A stretch of 64,000 nucleotides of DNA. Origin: Stutzerimonas stutzeri. Its GTDB lineage: Bacteria; Pseudomonadota; Gammaproteobacteria; Pseudomonadales; Pseudomonadaceae. This document shows, in pieces, positions 8,597 to 17,544 of this stretch (positions are counted from its first letter, which is position 1; every line of letters starts with the position of its first letter). Under the pieces are notes generated by a model, which was given only the letters and a program-made list of their open reading frames with translations, did no database searches and was not told the origin of the DNA. Where the stretch lies: the NCBI RefSeq assembly GCF_000952685.1, contig NZ_JYHV01000035.1:1-64000 (forward strand), read 5' to 3'. The translations under genes and the position numbers were made by a program.

Positions 8597-8827
8597 TGCA
8601 TCTACCCAAGGCTGGGCCCGACGCCGCAGCGTCGCGATTGGCACACTCATGCGGATCGCCATAAAACCGTCAACCAGCAAGCGAGTCGACACTTATTTGT
8701 CACGAGCAACTTCTAGGATCGATGCAGTTCCGGGACTGACCCTGCAGTAGCAGCCGCGCCAGCAACTCCCCGCGCCGCCGCGCCAGCCAGGAGCGACACG
8801 CATCCACACATCCATGGAGAGATGACA

Positions 8828-10108
8828 ATGTTCAAGTGCAAGCCCCTCGCAGCCGCCATCATCGCGATCCTCGCCACCCAGGCCTACGCCGACGACAACA
8901 GTGCAGAACAGAGCCAGTCCGGTGCCGACAACATTGTTGAAGTCACTCAGACGGGTGGCCAGGACAACCTGTCCTATCAATCACAGATAGGCACCAGCAA
9001 CGATGCCATGGTCACTCAGAACCAGGCCATCTCATCGGATGCCGTGCAGACCCAGACCGGCGATCTGAACCGCGCGGACGTCGTGCAGAATTCGACCGAG
9101 CAGAGCGAAGCGATCCAGTTGCAGCAAGGCGACAACCACGATGCCAGCATCGTCCAGAGCGACTCCTTTGGTGCCAGCGCCCGTCAGTATCAGGACGGTA
9201 GCTACAACACCGCGATCACTGAGCAGACCGCGGCCGACCTGAGCACCGCCATCACCGAGCAGGACGGCACCGACAACTTCGCCGAGGCTATTCAAAGCAA
9301 CACCGAATCGAGCCTTGCCGAGCAGCGTCAGGAGGGCAACGACAACGTCTCACTGGTGTGGCAGGAAGGCGGCGCACGCAACGACGGCCTGGTCAGTCAG
9401 AACGGCAATGGCAGCGACGCGACCATTTATCAAAAGGACGCCTCCGATTCCAGCGCCGAGATCGACCAGCAGGGTGATTCGCAGGTCGCATCCGTTACGC
9501 AGGAAGGCGCAGATCACAACGCCAGCATCCAATCGATGGGCCTGATGAACGAGGCGTACATCGACCAGAGCGGCAGCCTGCAGACCGCATCGATCTACCA
9601 GGACGGTACATCCAACAGCGCCGACATCTTTCAGGCTGGAGAGAGCAACACTGCCAGCACCGAGCAGACTGGCGACAGCAACTTCATCACCGTCGATCAA
9701 CTGGACGGCAGTTTCCAGACCGCCTCGTTACAGCAGAACGGCGAGTACAACGAAGCCTATGTCACTCAGCAAGGCACGGATCACCAGGTCGACTACGCCC
9801 AGGACGGCACCAACAACCTGCTCACCGTGACCCAAACCGGAAATGGCAACGAGCTGACCGGTTCCAGCTACGGCGACAACAACCGTGTGGACGTGATGCA
9901 GGGCGGCGACCTCAACGTGGCTGACATTCAGCAAATCTACGGATCGGACAACGACGTCAGCCTGACGCAAGATGGCCAGGCCAACCTGGCGACCGTCATT
10001 CAAGGCGGTGTAGGTAACCAGGCAATGCTGATGCAGAGCGGCATGGGCGACTCGGCAATGGTGTCGCAGATGGGCTCGGGCAACGTGGCCACCGTAACTC
10101 AGCAGTAA
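8828..10108 (+). CDS. Large curlin-repeat (functional-amyloid-like) secreted protein
   Basis: A 426-residue protein with a Sec signal peptide (cut likely after QAYA, about residue 22), followed entirely by 11-12-residue half-repeats of the curlin type: Q-x-G-x-x-N-x-A-x-V-x-Q. Examples are QTGDLNRADVV, QEGADHNASIQ and the late copies QSGMGDSAMVSQ and QMGSGNVATVTQ. I count about 36 half-repeats, or roughly 18 strand-loop-strand units, against five in CsgA. The mature part has no Cys and is rich in Gln, Asn, Asp and Ser, as in amyloid subunits. GGAGAG (8815) spaced 8 bp supports the ATG at 8828. No csgEFG export genes are near. It lies inside the maltose cluster behind mal-type boxes. The family is clear but the job is not. 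Confidence 0.85.
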   Translation: MFKCKPLAAAIIAILATQAYADDNSAEQSQSGADNIVEVTQTGGQDNLSYQSQIGTSNDAMVTQNQAISSDAVQTQTGDLNRADVVQNSTEQSEAIQLQQGDNHDASIVQSDSFGASARQYQDGSYNTAITEQTAADLSTAITEQDGTDNFAEAIQSNTESSLAEQRQEGNDNVSLVWQEGGARNDGLVSQNGNGSDATIYQKDASDSSAEIDQQGDSQVASVTQEGADHNASIQSMGLMNEAYIDQSGSLQTASIYQDGTSNSADIFQAGESNTASTEQTGDSNFITVDQLDGSFQTASLQQNGEYNEAYVTQQGTDHQVDYAQDGTNNLLTVTQTGNGNELTGSSYGDNNRVDVMQGGDLNVADIQQIYGSDNDVSLTQDGQANLATVIQGGVGNQAMLMQSGMGDSAMVSQMGSGNVATVTQQ

Positions 10109-10116
10109 GCGGTACC

Positions 10117-10141
10117 GGCAGCCGGTCCAGCGCCGGCTGCC
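10117..10141. terminator. GC hairpin between convergent curlin-repeat and maa genes
   Basis: A 9-bp stem GGCAGCCGG / CCGGCTGCC with a 7-nt loop lies between the two convergent stop codons. Neither side has a T run, so it may act as an mRNA 3' stabiliser rather than a true terminator. Confidence 0.4.
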
Positions 10142-10154
10142 ATCCCAACATCCT

Positions 10155-10703
10155 TCAGCGTATACGGGCCGGGTTCCCCAATGCCGTCGTCCCGGCCGCC
10201 ACATCTCGTGTCACGACACTGCCCGCACCGATCACCGCATCATCGCCGATGGTCACGCCCGGCAGGATGATCGCGCCACCGCCGATCCATACATTCGTAC
10301 CAATTACCACCGGGCGACCGAATTCCAGACCGCTGCGGCGCTCTTCCGCGCCGCGTGGATGGTCCGCTGCATAGATCTGCACGGCCGGACCGATCTGCGT
10401 GCCGCTGCCGATGCGTACCTCGACGACATCCAGAATCACGCAGTTGAAGTTTAAGAACACGTCGTCGCCGAGATGGATGTTGTAGCCGTAATCGCAATGA
10501 AACGGCGGCCGCACCACGGCGCCTTCGCCCACGCTCCCCAACAACTCCCTCAGCAAGGCTCGACGTACCGCCGGCGTCTCGGCGAGCGCTGCGTTGTAGC
10601 GCACCATCCAGGCCTTGGCCAATGCGTGATCGGCCTGCAGCTCGGGATCGCCCGGTCGGTAAAGTTCGCCGGCGAGCATCTTCTGTTTTTCGGTCATCGA
10701 CAT
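10155..10703 (-). CDS. maa: Maltose O-acetyltransferase (Maa-like, left-handed beta-helix)
   Basis: A 182-residue acetyl-CoA-dependent sugar O-acetyltransferase of the LacA/Maa/NodL family. It has the N-terminal Maa motif MTEKQKMLAGELYRPGDPEL, then hexapeptide repeats with the catalytic loop IYAADHPRG (catalytic His), ending VIGAGSVVTRDV and GNPARI. The ATG at 10703 has TGGAG seven bases upstream. A second ATG at 10697 is possible. The family detoxifies excess intracellular sugar by acetylation. It follows malT, but a strong terminator (10723-10757) stands between them, so its expression probably depends on read-through. Confidence 0.88.
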   Translation of the reverse strand: MSMTEKQKMLAGELYRPGDPELQADHALAKAWMVRYNAALAETPAVRRALLRELLGSVGEGAVVRPPFHCDYGYNIHLGDDVFLNFNCVILDVVEVRIGSGTQIGPAVQIYAADHPRGAEERRSGLEFGRPVVIGTNVWIGGGAIILPGVTIGDDAVIGAGSVVTRDVAAGTTALGNPARIR

Positions 10704-10722
10704 GTCGGGCTCCACTGGGATG

Positions 10723-10757
10723 AAAAAACGCCTCCGTCCTTGGGCTGGTCGGAGGCG
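10723..10757 (-). terminator. Terminator between malT and maa
   Basis: On the minus strand the 8-bp stem CGCCTCCG / CGGAGGCG with a 13-nt loop is followed at once by TTTTTT (10723-10728). It lies 20 bp before the maa ATG, so it likely ends most malT transcripts and lowers maa expression. Confidence 0.8.
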
Positions 10758-10781
10758 TAATCGCTCATGCAATCGCGCCCG

Positions 10782-13526
10782 CTATTCGCCCTGGATCTTG
10801 CTCAAAAGGCTGCGCGCCAATTGCACGGCCTCGTTGCGATGAGTGATGTTGAGCTTCTGGTACAGGCTGCGAATGTGCGTCTTGATGGTGGTCGGCGCGA
10901 CGTTCAGATGTTCGGCGATCTGCTCGTTGGATTGCCCGGCGTGGATCAGGCTGAGCACCTGCCACTCGCGCCGGGTCAGCGGGGAATGGCGGATCAGCTC
11001 CGGTACGTCCGGACGGTTGATGATGTCCTGAATAACCGCCTCGTCCAGGGTGATGCGGATGGCCCGGCTGAAATCGCGCTGCTGCTGCGCCAGCTGAATG
11101 AGCCGATCGGCGCGCTGCGCTTCCAGCTCGTCGAGCCGGCGCTCGTGTTGCAGGGCCTTGAGCATGGCGATCAGCAACTTGCCGGTGCGCAGGAAGCTGC
11201 CAATGGCGCCCGTACTGCTGGCCAGGGTCAACGCCAGCTGTAGATGATCCAGCGCCTGTTGGCGTTCTTCGCGCAGCCAGTGCAGCTGTGCGAGCAGGAT
11301 GTGGTTACGGTTCAGATCCATGACCAAACCGTGCTGCTCGGCATCGACCTGCAACTGCCGAAGAATCGGCAGCGCTTTTTCCGTCTGTTTCAGCGACAGG
11401 TAGGCACGCGCGTGGTTGCGAGCGTTGTACTGGGCGAAGTGATTGAGGCCGCGCTCGAGAGCCGGCGCGGTGAGCAGCCATTGCTGGATTGCGGTCTTGT
11501 CCTGGGTCGAATCCCAGTAGCTGAGCATTACCGCATGGGCATTGGCGAGCCAGTCGACGTGGTAGTTATCGTCAGCCAGCATGCTCTGCATCTTGCCGAT
11601 GTAATCGGCGCAGGCGCTCTGCTGGCCCCGTGCGTGGGCGATGCCAGCGAGTAGCGCATAGCATTGCAGCAGCCAACGATCGCCGACATCCTCCAGAATC
11701 TGAATGCCCTGCAGCGCGCACTGCTCGGCGGCATCCAGATGATGCCACTCGAGCAACACTTGGCCGCGCACCCGATAGATGAACTCCATGATGGGCGTGG
11801 CCTGGAGATCGGCCTGCTCGACGTACTGAATAGCCCGCTCCTGCAGCGAATAGGCCTTCTGCAGGTAGCCTTGGGCAATGGCGATTTCCGACAGCTGCCC
11901 TAGGTTCCAGACCACCAAGTGCGAGGCGCGAATTTCGCGCGCGCGACGCTCGGCCTCCTCGTACTGCTTCTGCGCCTGAGGCAGCAGGCCTTGGACGAAA
12001 TGCGCCTCGGCCAGGCCGGACAGCGCCGCCACCTTGGAGGTACGCATGATCAGCGGCTCACGCACCAGGGCTTCGCGGGCCAGGACGATCGCCTGTTGCT
12101 CGTCGCCGCGATTCATCGCCACCTGAGCGCGCACGGCGTTGAATTCGCCGACGATGCGCGCCCAGTCTTCGTCAGAACAGCTGTGTTGCAGGGCCAGCTC
12201 GCCGGCCTTGAACCAGCGCTCGACCTGATCGAACTGATAGGAGTTCTGCGACACCCAGGCCTGCAACAGGGTCAGCAGCGGCGAGCCGGCGATAACCGCT
12301 TCCGGCAGGGTTTCCAGACATTGCTGCAGTAAGCCGAGGCGGCCCTGACGGTAAAACTGCCGGCCATGACGCTCCAGCACCTCGCCGACCCGCGTCGGAC
12401 AGCCGGCCAGCACCGCGTGGCGCGCCGCCTCTTCCGGCAGGCTTTCGGCCACCAGCGCTTCGGAGGCGCGCAGATGCAGTTCGGAGAGCCGCTGCGGCTG
12501 ACGGGTGCGCAGCTCGCCCTGCATGAAGGTGGCGAACAGCGGATGGTAGGCATACCACTGGCGCAGGCTGTCCAAGGGCTGCAAAAAGAGCCCGCCGCGC
12601 TCCAACTGCTCCAGCATGTCACGGGCATTGCTGCCCTGGGTCAGGTGATCGGCCAGGGGGGCATTGAACCGTTCGAGCAGGCAGGTCGCCTGGAGAAAAT
12701 CCAGCGTGGTTGCGCCCAGATTGGCGATCACCTGCTCGCGCATGTAATCCCGAACATAGGGATGGCCGAGCTGCAGGTTCTCCAGAAACAGGTCCATGCC
12801 GCGTCCGGTCTGCACTTCCTGCAATACCAGCTGCAATGCGCAGGGCCAGCCGCCGATACGCCGATTGAGGCGCTCGACCTGCTCGCGGTTGATCGACACC
12901 GGCAGTCCCAGATCCAGCAGCGCCTGCACCTCGTCAGTCTCGAAGGCCAGATGCTGGGTATCGACAGTGAGCAACTGATGTTTGACCCGCAAATCGGCGA
13001 CGCCCAGCTCCGGCAGGCCTCGGCTGCACACCAGCAGCGTCATCCAGCTCGGCATGTTGCGCAGAAAAAATCGCAGTGCGGCGATCACTTCCGCGTTGTA
13101 CAGGGTCTCGAAGTCATCCAGCACCAACAGCACCGGCTCATGTTCACCGGGCAACTCGGCCAGCAGGTGCGTGAGCAGGGTATCGAAGGCCTCCCGGCCC
13201 TGCCCGGCCAGCAACAGACTGCGCGGACAGCCGTGTTCCAACCGCGCATCGAGCACATGCAACAAGTAGCGGCCGAGCTGCAGCGGATCGTTGTCGCTTG
13301 GGTGCAGCTGCAGCCAGGAGACCTGACCGTCGAAGGCCCGTGCCCACTGACAGGCCAGGGTCGTCTTGCCGAAACCACTGGGCGCATGCAGCACTGCCAG
13401 CCGCACCTCGCCAAGGCGCTGCAACCATTCGTCCAGACGCGGCCGCGCCAGTAGACCGCGCGGCAACGGCGGCATGCTCATCTTCGCGGGTATCAGTGGC
13501 AGCGGTGCAGGCATTGCAGCATTCAT
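10782..13526 (-). CDS. malT: MalT transcriptional activator of maltose genes
   Basis: A 914-residue STAND-class LuxR regulator (E. coli MalT has 901). It has a Walker A APSGFGKTT near residues 48-56, an NTPase domain with LLVLDDFE, a long TPR-like middle, and a C-terminal LuxR helix-turn-helix (LTRREWQVLSLIHAGQSNEQ, then IAEHLNVAPTTIKTHIRSLY). MalT binds ATP and maltotriose and activates mal promoters. The ATG at 13526 follows GGAG with 8-bp spacing. An in-frame ATG at 13547 lacks this. Unusually, malT is the fourth gene of the malEFG unit, 36 bp after malG, which would give positive feedback. Confidence 0.95.
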   Translation of the reverse strand: MNAAMPAPLPLIPAKMSMPPLPRGLLARPRLDEWLQRLGEVRLAVLHAPSGFGKTTLACQWARAFDGQVSWLQLHPSDNDPLQLGRYLLHVLDARLEHGCPRSLLLAGQGREAFDTLLTHLLAELPGEHEPVLLVLDDFETLYNAEVIAALRFFLRNMPSWMTLLVCSRGLPELGVADLRVKHQLLTVDTQHLAFETDEVQALLDLGLPVSINREQVERLNRRIGGWPCALQLVLQEVQTGRGMDLFLENLQLGHPYVRDYMREQVIANLGATTLDFLQATCLLERFNAPLADHLTQGSNARDMLEQLERGGLFLQPLDSLRQWYAYHPLFATFMQGELRTRQPQRLSELHLRASEALVAESLPEEAARHAVLAGCPTRVGEVLERHGRQFYRQGRLGLLQQCLETLPEAVIAGSPLLTLLQAWVSQNSYQFDQVERWFKAGELALQHSCSDEDWARIVGEFNAVRAQVAMNRGDEQQAIVLAREALVREPLIMRTSKVAALSGLAEAHFVQGLLPQAQKQYEEAERRAREIRASHLVVWNLGQLSEIAIAQGYLQKAYSLQERAIQYVEQADLQATPIMEFIYRVRGQVLLEWHHLDAAEQCALQGIQILEDVGDRWLLQCYALLAGIAHARGQQSACADYIGKMQSMLADDNYHVDWLANAHAVMLSYWDSTQDKTAIQQWLLTAPALERGLNHFAQYNARNHARAYLSLKQTEKALPILRQLQVDAEQHGLVMDLNRNHILLAQLHWLREERQQALDHLQLALTLASSTGAIGSFLRTGKLLIAMLKALQHERRLDELEAQRADRLIQLAQQQRDFSRAIRITLDEAVIQDIINRPDVPELIRHSPLTRREWQVLSLIHAGQSNEQIAEHLNVAPTTIKTHIRSLYQKLNITHRNEAVQLARSLLSKIQGE

Positions 13527-13562
13527 GTCTGGCTCTCCATGGCGCACCCGTTCGGGCCGTCC

Positions 13563-14453
13563 TTAACCTTTAACGCCCCCGGCGGTCAGCCCGCCGACGA
13601 TCCACTTCTGGCAATAGAGGAACACCGCAGTGATCGGCAGTCCGGACAGCACCGCCGCCGCGGCGAAATCGCCCCAGAGGTAGTTCTGGTCATACAGGTA
13701 CTGCTGCGCCCCGACCGACAGCGTGAGCTTGTCGACGTCCATCAGCAGCACCGAGGCAATCGGATACTCGGTGATGCTGGTGATGAAGGCGAGGATGAAC
13801 ACCACCGCCAGGATCGGCACGCTCATCGGCAGCAGAATATGCACGAAGGCCTGCCAGGTGGTGGCGCCATCGACGATTGCCGCCTCTTCCAGCGAGCCGT
13901 CGATGCTCTCGAAATAACCCTTGATGGTCCAGATATGCAGCGCCATGCCGCCCAGCGAGGCGATGATCACCGCACCGTGGGTGTTCACCCCGAGCCAGCC
14001 GACGTGCTTGCCGAGCTGGTCGAACAGCGCATAGATGGCGACCAGCGTCAGCACCGGCGGGAACATCTGGAAGATCAGCATGCCCTTGAGGATCGGCCCC
14101 TTGCCGCTGAAGCGCAGGCGCGCAAAGGCATAGGCGCTGGTGGTCGAGAGCATGAGGATCAGCAGCGAGCTGATCAGCGCGATCTTCATCGAGTTCCACA
14201 GCCAGGTCAGCACCGGGAATGGCGGGTTGCTGACCTGGCCGTTGTCATGGACGTAAGGGATGCCCAGCGCCAGCGACCAATGTTCCAGCGTCGGGTTATC
14301 CGGCAGCAGGCTGCCCGTGGCGAAGTTCCCCTCCCGGAAGGAAATCGACACCACCATCAGCAGCGGGAACACGATCAGCGCGACAAAGCCGAGCAGCGCC
14401 GCATGGGTCATCCAGATGCGGTATTTGACGGATTTCGGTTGAACCATGGCCAT
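13563..14453 (-). CDS. malG: Maltose ABC transporter permease MalG
   Basis: A 296-residue inner-membrane permease with six predicted helices, a large N-terminal periplasmic loop after helix 1, and the EAA loop [20 protein letters not shown] that docks on MalK. The C-terminus ends [13 protein letters not shown], as in MalG, where the tail enters the maltose site and the MalK interface. It begins 11 bp after malF and is followed 36 bp later by malT. Confidence 0.95.
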   Translation of the reverse strand: MAMVQPKSVKYRIWMTHAALLGFVALIVFPLLMVVSISFREGNFATGSLLPDNPTLEHWSLALGIPYVHDNGQVSNPPFPVLTWLWNSMKIALISSLLILMLSTTSAYAFARLRFSGKGPILKGMLIFQMFPPVLTLVAIYALFDQLGKHVGWLGVNTHGAVIIASLGGMALHIWTIKGYFESIDGSLEEAAIVDGATTWQAFVHILLPMSVPILAVVFILAFITSITEYPIASVLLMDVDKLTLSVGAQQYLYDQNYLWGDFAAAAVLSGLPITAVFLYCQKWIVGGLTAGGVKG

Positions 14454-14464
14454 ACAAATATTCC

Positions 14465-16030
14465 TCAGACCTTCACTTTCGAGAGCTTCAGGTTCAGCCA
14501 GGCCATGGCGCCGACGACGATGAAGATCAGCGTGGCGATGGCGGCGGCCAGGGCAAAATTCTGCCCCGAATCCTGGAAGGCGATGCGGTAGGTGTAGCTG
14601 ACCAGCAGATCCGTGGTGCCCGCTGGCGTGGTGGTGCCGAGGATGTCCGGACCGCCGCGGGTCAGCAGGGTGATCAGCACGAAGTTGTTGAAGTTGAAGG
14701 CGAAGCTTGCGATCAGCAGCGGCGCCAGCGGCTTGATCAGCAGCGGCAGGGTGATCTTCAGCAGGTTATCCAGCGGCGTGGCGCCATCCATCGCCGAGGC
14801 TTCATAGAGGTCACGCGGAATCGCCTGCAGCAGCCCCATGCAGAGCAACAGCATGTAGGGATAACCGAGCCAGGTGTTGACCAGCAGAATCATGCTGCGC
14901 GCCAGCGTCGGGTCGCTGAACCAGTCCGGGCGCACCCCGAACAGGCTGTCGAGCATCAGATTGATCTCACCGAAACTCTGGTTGAACAAGCCCTTGAACA
15001 CCAGGATCGAGATAAACGCCGGCACCGCGTACGGCAGGATCAGCATCAGTCGGTAAAACGCCTTGCCGCGCACCATTTCCCACTGCAGCAGGCTGGCCAG
15101 CACCAGGCCGACTGCGAGCGTGAAGACCACCGTCAGCGCGGCGAAGCACACCGTCCAGACGAAGATCTGCAGGAAGGGCCCGCGGATCTTCGGATCGGTC
15201 AGCACCTTGGCAAAATTGCTCCAGCCGGCGTAGACCGTGTAACCCGGCGCCACCGCCTGCCCTTCGGCGTCGACGTAGAAGCCGATTTCATCGTTGGCGG
15301 TGAGGCGTTCACCGGTCTGGTTATTGATCAGCGAGCCGTCATCCCGCAACCGATACAGCGGCTCCACCGCAGCTACTTCACGCAGCCCGTAGAGACGCAG
15401 CAGCTGGCCTTCAGAGCCGCGCATGACCCACTGTTCCAACTGCTTGCGCTGGCGAATCACGTCACGCAGCGGCAGGGCCTCGCCCAGGTCGTCGACTTCA
15501 GCTTCGCGGGTCATGCCCAGCGGCTCGCCCTCGACCGGCTCACCCGCCAGCGGGGCGGAAACCCAAACGCCCTGCTCGCCACGATCGACGCGCAAGCGCA
15601 TCTCGCCTTCATCGTTCTGGTGCAGGCTGAAGCCGAAACGCTCACCCGCCAGGTAGGTCTGGCTGAGGTGATAGCGCTGCGCCTGCTCGAAGCTCAACAG
15701 GTTGGTGCCGCTGTAGTTGGTGAAGCCGATCCCCACCGTGTACAGCAGCGGGAAGATGACAAACACCAGCATCCCGGCCACCGCCGGAAAGATGTAGCGA
15801 TGGGCATAGGCACGGCGATTGATGAAGACGAAACTGGCGATCCCGGCGAGCACCAGCCCGAGCAGGGCGAACACGGTTTGCCCCTGAGCGTACAAGGCGA
15901 CGATCAGGTACAGGGCGAAGGCGTTACACAGCAACCACAGGCCCCAGCGCATCGCGGCTGGCAGCTTGGGAAGCGACAGTTTCGGCACGGCGCGGCCGGG
16001 CATCTCGGCGGGAACATTCACAGCGGACAT
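14465..16030 (-). CDS. malF: Maltose ABC transporter permease MalF
   Basis: A 521-residue permease (E. coli 514) with eight predicted helices. It carries the MalF-specific long periplasmic P2 loop (about residues 95-285) that contacts MalE, and the EAA motif [20 protein letters not shown]. The ATG at 16030 gives [14 protein letters not shown]. The open frame reaches back to 16138, but that would overlap the end of malE and adds a Pro/Ser-rich stretch without homology. It lies 67 bp after malE. Confidence 0.94.
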   Translation of the reverse strand: MSAVNVPAEMPGRAVPKLSLPKLPAAMRWGLWLLCNAFALYLIVALYAQGQTVFALLGLVLAGIASFVFINRRAYAHRYIFPAVAGMLVFVIFPLLYTVGIGFTNYSGTNLLSFEQAQRYHLSQTYLAGERFGFSLHQNDEGEMRLRVDRGEQGVWVSAPLAGEPVEGEPLGMTREAEVDDLGEALPLRDVIRQRKQLEQWVMRGSEGQLLRLYGLREVAAVEPLYRLRDDGSLINNQTGERLTANDEIGFYVDAEGQAVAPGYTVYAGWSNFAKVLTDPKIRGPFLQIFVWTVCFAALTVVFTLAVGLVLASLLQWEMVRGKAFYRLMLILPYAVPAFISILVFKGLFNQSFGEINLMLDSLFGVRPDWFSDPTLARSMILLVNTWLGYPYMLLLCMGLLQAIPRDLYEASAMDGATPLDNLLKITLPLLIKPLAPLLIASFAFNFNNFVLITLLTRGGPDILGTTTPAGTTDLLVSYTYRIAFQDSGQNFALAAAIATLIFIVVGAMAWLNLKLSKVKV

Positions 16031-16097
16031 CGGAATCTGAGCCTCAGGGCGCGCAGCCGAAGACGCAGGCGTCTCCAGCGGCGGCTGCGGGTTGTCG

Positions 16098-17285
16098 TTA
16101 CTTGACGATGCGTTTGGCGGCGTCATCCAGGGCGGCATCCACGGTTTGGCGACCGGAGGTAATGTTGGTCAGGGCAGGCTCCATGGCCGACCAGAACACA
16201 CCCATCTGCGGAATGTTCGGCATCGGACGGCCTTGCTGCGCACTCTCGAAGGTCGCCTTGATCATAGGATCGTCGGACAGCTCGGCCATGAATTCCTTGT
16301 TCACCACCGCCCCCAGCGGCACGTCGGCATTCACGGTCTTCAGCCCTTCGACCTTGAGCAGGTAGTTTTCCAGGAACTCAATTGCCAGCGCCTGGTTCGG
16401 ACTGGCGGCGTTGAGGGTCGCCGCCATCACGCCAGAGAACGGCTTGCTCGGACCGTCGCCCACCGCCGGGATCGGCGCCACACCGAAGTCGATGCCGCTC
16501 TTCTTGATGTTCGACCAGGCCCAGGGCCCGCTGATGAACATCGCCGATTCGCCCTTGTTGAATGCAGCTTCGGCGGCACTGTAGTCGGCGCCCTTGGGCA
16601 TGACGCCCTCATCGATCAGCCGCTTGAGTACGGTTGCGCCCTGCTTGGCACCCTCGTTGTTGACGCCTGTTTTGCTGACGTCAAAACCCGCGTCATTCTT
16701 GGCAAAGACATAACCACCGTTGGCCGCCAGCAAGGCCCAGGTGAAATAGGTGTTGTTGTAATCCCAAAGAATCGCGCGCTTGCCATCGGCGGCGAGCGTT
16801 TTATTGAGGGCAAAGACCTCATCGAAGGTCTTTGGCGGGGTCGAAACGAGGGCTTTGTTGTAGATCAGCGCGGGCGCTTCCACCGCCATGGGGTATCCCC
16901 ACAGCTTGCCCTGGTAGCTCACCGCGTCCCAGGCAAAATCGGCGATGTCGCTCTTGGTCTTGGCGCTCGGCGTGATGGGAGAAAGCAGCCCGCTCTGTGC
17001 CCACTCACCAAGCCGATCGTGCGCCCAGATGAAAATGTCCGGCCCGTTGCCGGTGGCCGCCGCCTGCTGGAACTTGTCGGTCGCCGCATCCGGATGAGCG
17101 ACTTCGACGGTGATGCCGGTTTCCTCAGTAAATTTGTTGCCAACCTCAGCCAGGCCTTTATAGCCCTTGTCACCGTTTATCCAGACGACCAGCTTGCCTT
17201 CTTCGATGGCGGCCTGGACGGACAGCGGCAGGCTCAGGGTTGCGGAGAGACCGATTGCGGCCGCTGCAAACAGCTTTTTATTCAT
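16098..17285 (-). CDS. malE: Maltose/maltodextrin-binding protein MalE
   Basis: A 395-residue periplasmic binding protein. The signal peptide is [19 protein letters not shown] followed by PLSVQA, with mature start near [13 protein letters not shown], almost identical to E. coli MalE (KIEEGKLVIWING). It delivers maltodextrins to MalFGK2. The ATG at 17285 follows ACGAGGG. The frame upstream to 17363 is not conserved. It is first gene of malE-malF-malG-malT. The leader contains AACAATAAGAAG (near 17304-17316), a Crc/Hfq-like CA motif. Confidence 0.95.
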   Translation of the reverse strand: MNKKLFAAAAIGLSATLSLPLSVQAAIEEGKLVVWINGDKGYKGLAEVGNKFTEETGITVEVAHPDAATDKFQQAAATGNGPDIFIWAHDRLGEWAQSGLLSPITPSAKTKSDIADFAWDAVSYQGKLWGYPMAVEAPALIYNKALVSTPPKTFDEVFALNKTLAADGKRAILWDYNNTYFTWALLAANGGYVFAKNDAGFDVSKTGVNNEGAKQGATVLKRLIDEGVMPKGADYSAAEAAFNKGESAMFISGPWAWSNIKKSGIDFGVAPIPAVGDGPSKPFSGVMAATLNAASPNQALAIEFLENYLLKVEGLKTVNADVPLGAVVNKEFMAELSDDPMIKATFESAQQGRPMPNIPQMGVFWSAMEPALTNITSGRQTVDAALDDAAKRIVK

Positions 17286-17303
17286 TTGGGTATTCCCTCG
17301 TGG

Positions 17304-17316
17304 CTTCTTATTGTTG
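17304..17316 (-). promoter_or_regulatory. Crc/Hfq-type CA motif in malE leader
   Basis: The minus strand reads AACAATAAGAAG just upstream of the malE ribosome site. It holds two overlapping matches to AANAANAA. It is called from motif and position only. Confidence 0.45.
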
Positions 17317-17387
17317 ATCCACAACGTTCTGCGTGCCGCCTGGCGGTCTCGCAGTGCATTCATAGTCGCCCTGCCGGGGCGCTAAAA

Positions 17388-17409
17388 CATCCTCCTCCGG
17401 GGGAGGATG
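17388..17409. promoter_or_regulatory. Inverted pair of MalT-core-like boxes, malE/malS promoter
   Basis: CATCCTCC (17388-17395) and GGAGGATG (17402-17409) form a perfect 8-bp inverted repeat around a 6-bp spacer, one box facing each divergent gene. Each contains GGAGGA, which fits the E. coli MalT core. Confidence 0.6.
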
Positions 17410-17410
17410 A

Positions 17411-17432
17411 GGGGCGTAGAAGCGGGGCGTAG
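17411..17432 (+). promoter_or_regulatory. Tandem GGGCGTAG boxes upstream of malS
   Basis: GGGGCGTA-N6-GGGCGTAG holds two copies of GGCGTA 13 bp apart, directly after the inverted MalT-like pair and 113 bp before the malS ATG. It matches the arrays at 8551, 40989 and 41049. Confidence 0.6.
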
Positions 17433-17544
17433 TTTCGACCTCTGGCGATGCTTGCCAGCCGCATCAATGGCCCCATCTCAGCCTGCACAAGGCACCCGAA
17501 ACCCGCTTGAATACAGGAACATTCTCGCCTAGCCGGAGCCGGAC

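Larger units (their letters stand above)
8466..8827. other. Divergent promoter region between alpha-glucosidase and curlin-repeat genes
   Basis: This 362-bp non-coding stretch holds GGGAGGATG on the minus strand (8528-8536), the tandem GAGGCGTA-N6-GGGCGTAG on the plus strand (8551-8572) and a third single GGGCGTAG (8589-8596). The rest shows no gene. I could not fix -10/-35 elements. Confidence 0.7.

Noticed and set aside
12366-13454. 362-residue plus-strand frame opposite malT
   Set aside because: It is Gln/His-rich and without ribosome site or domain, and the minus strand encodes intact MalT.
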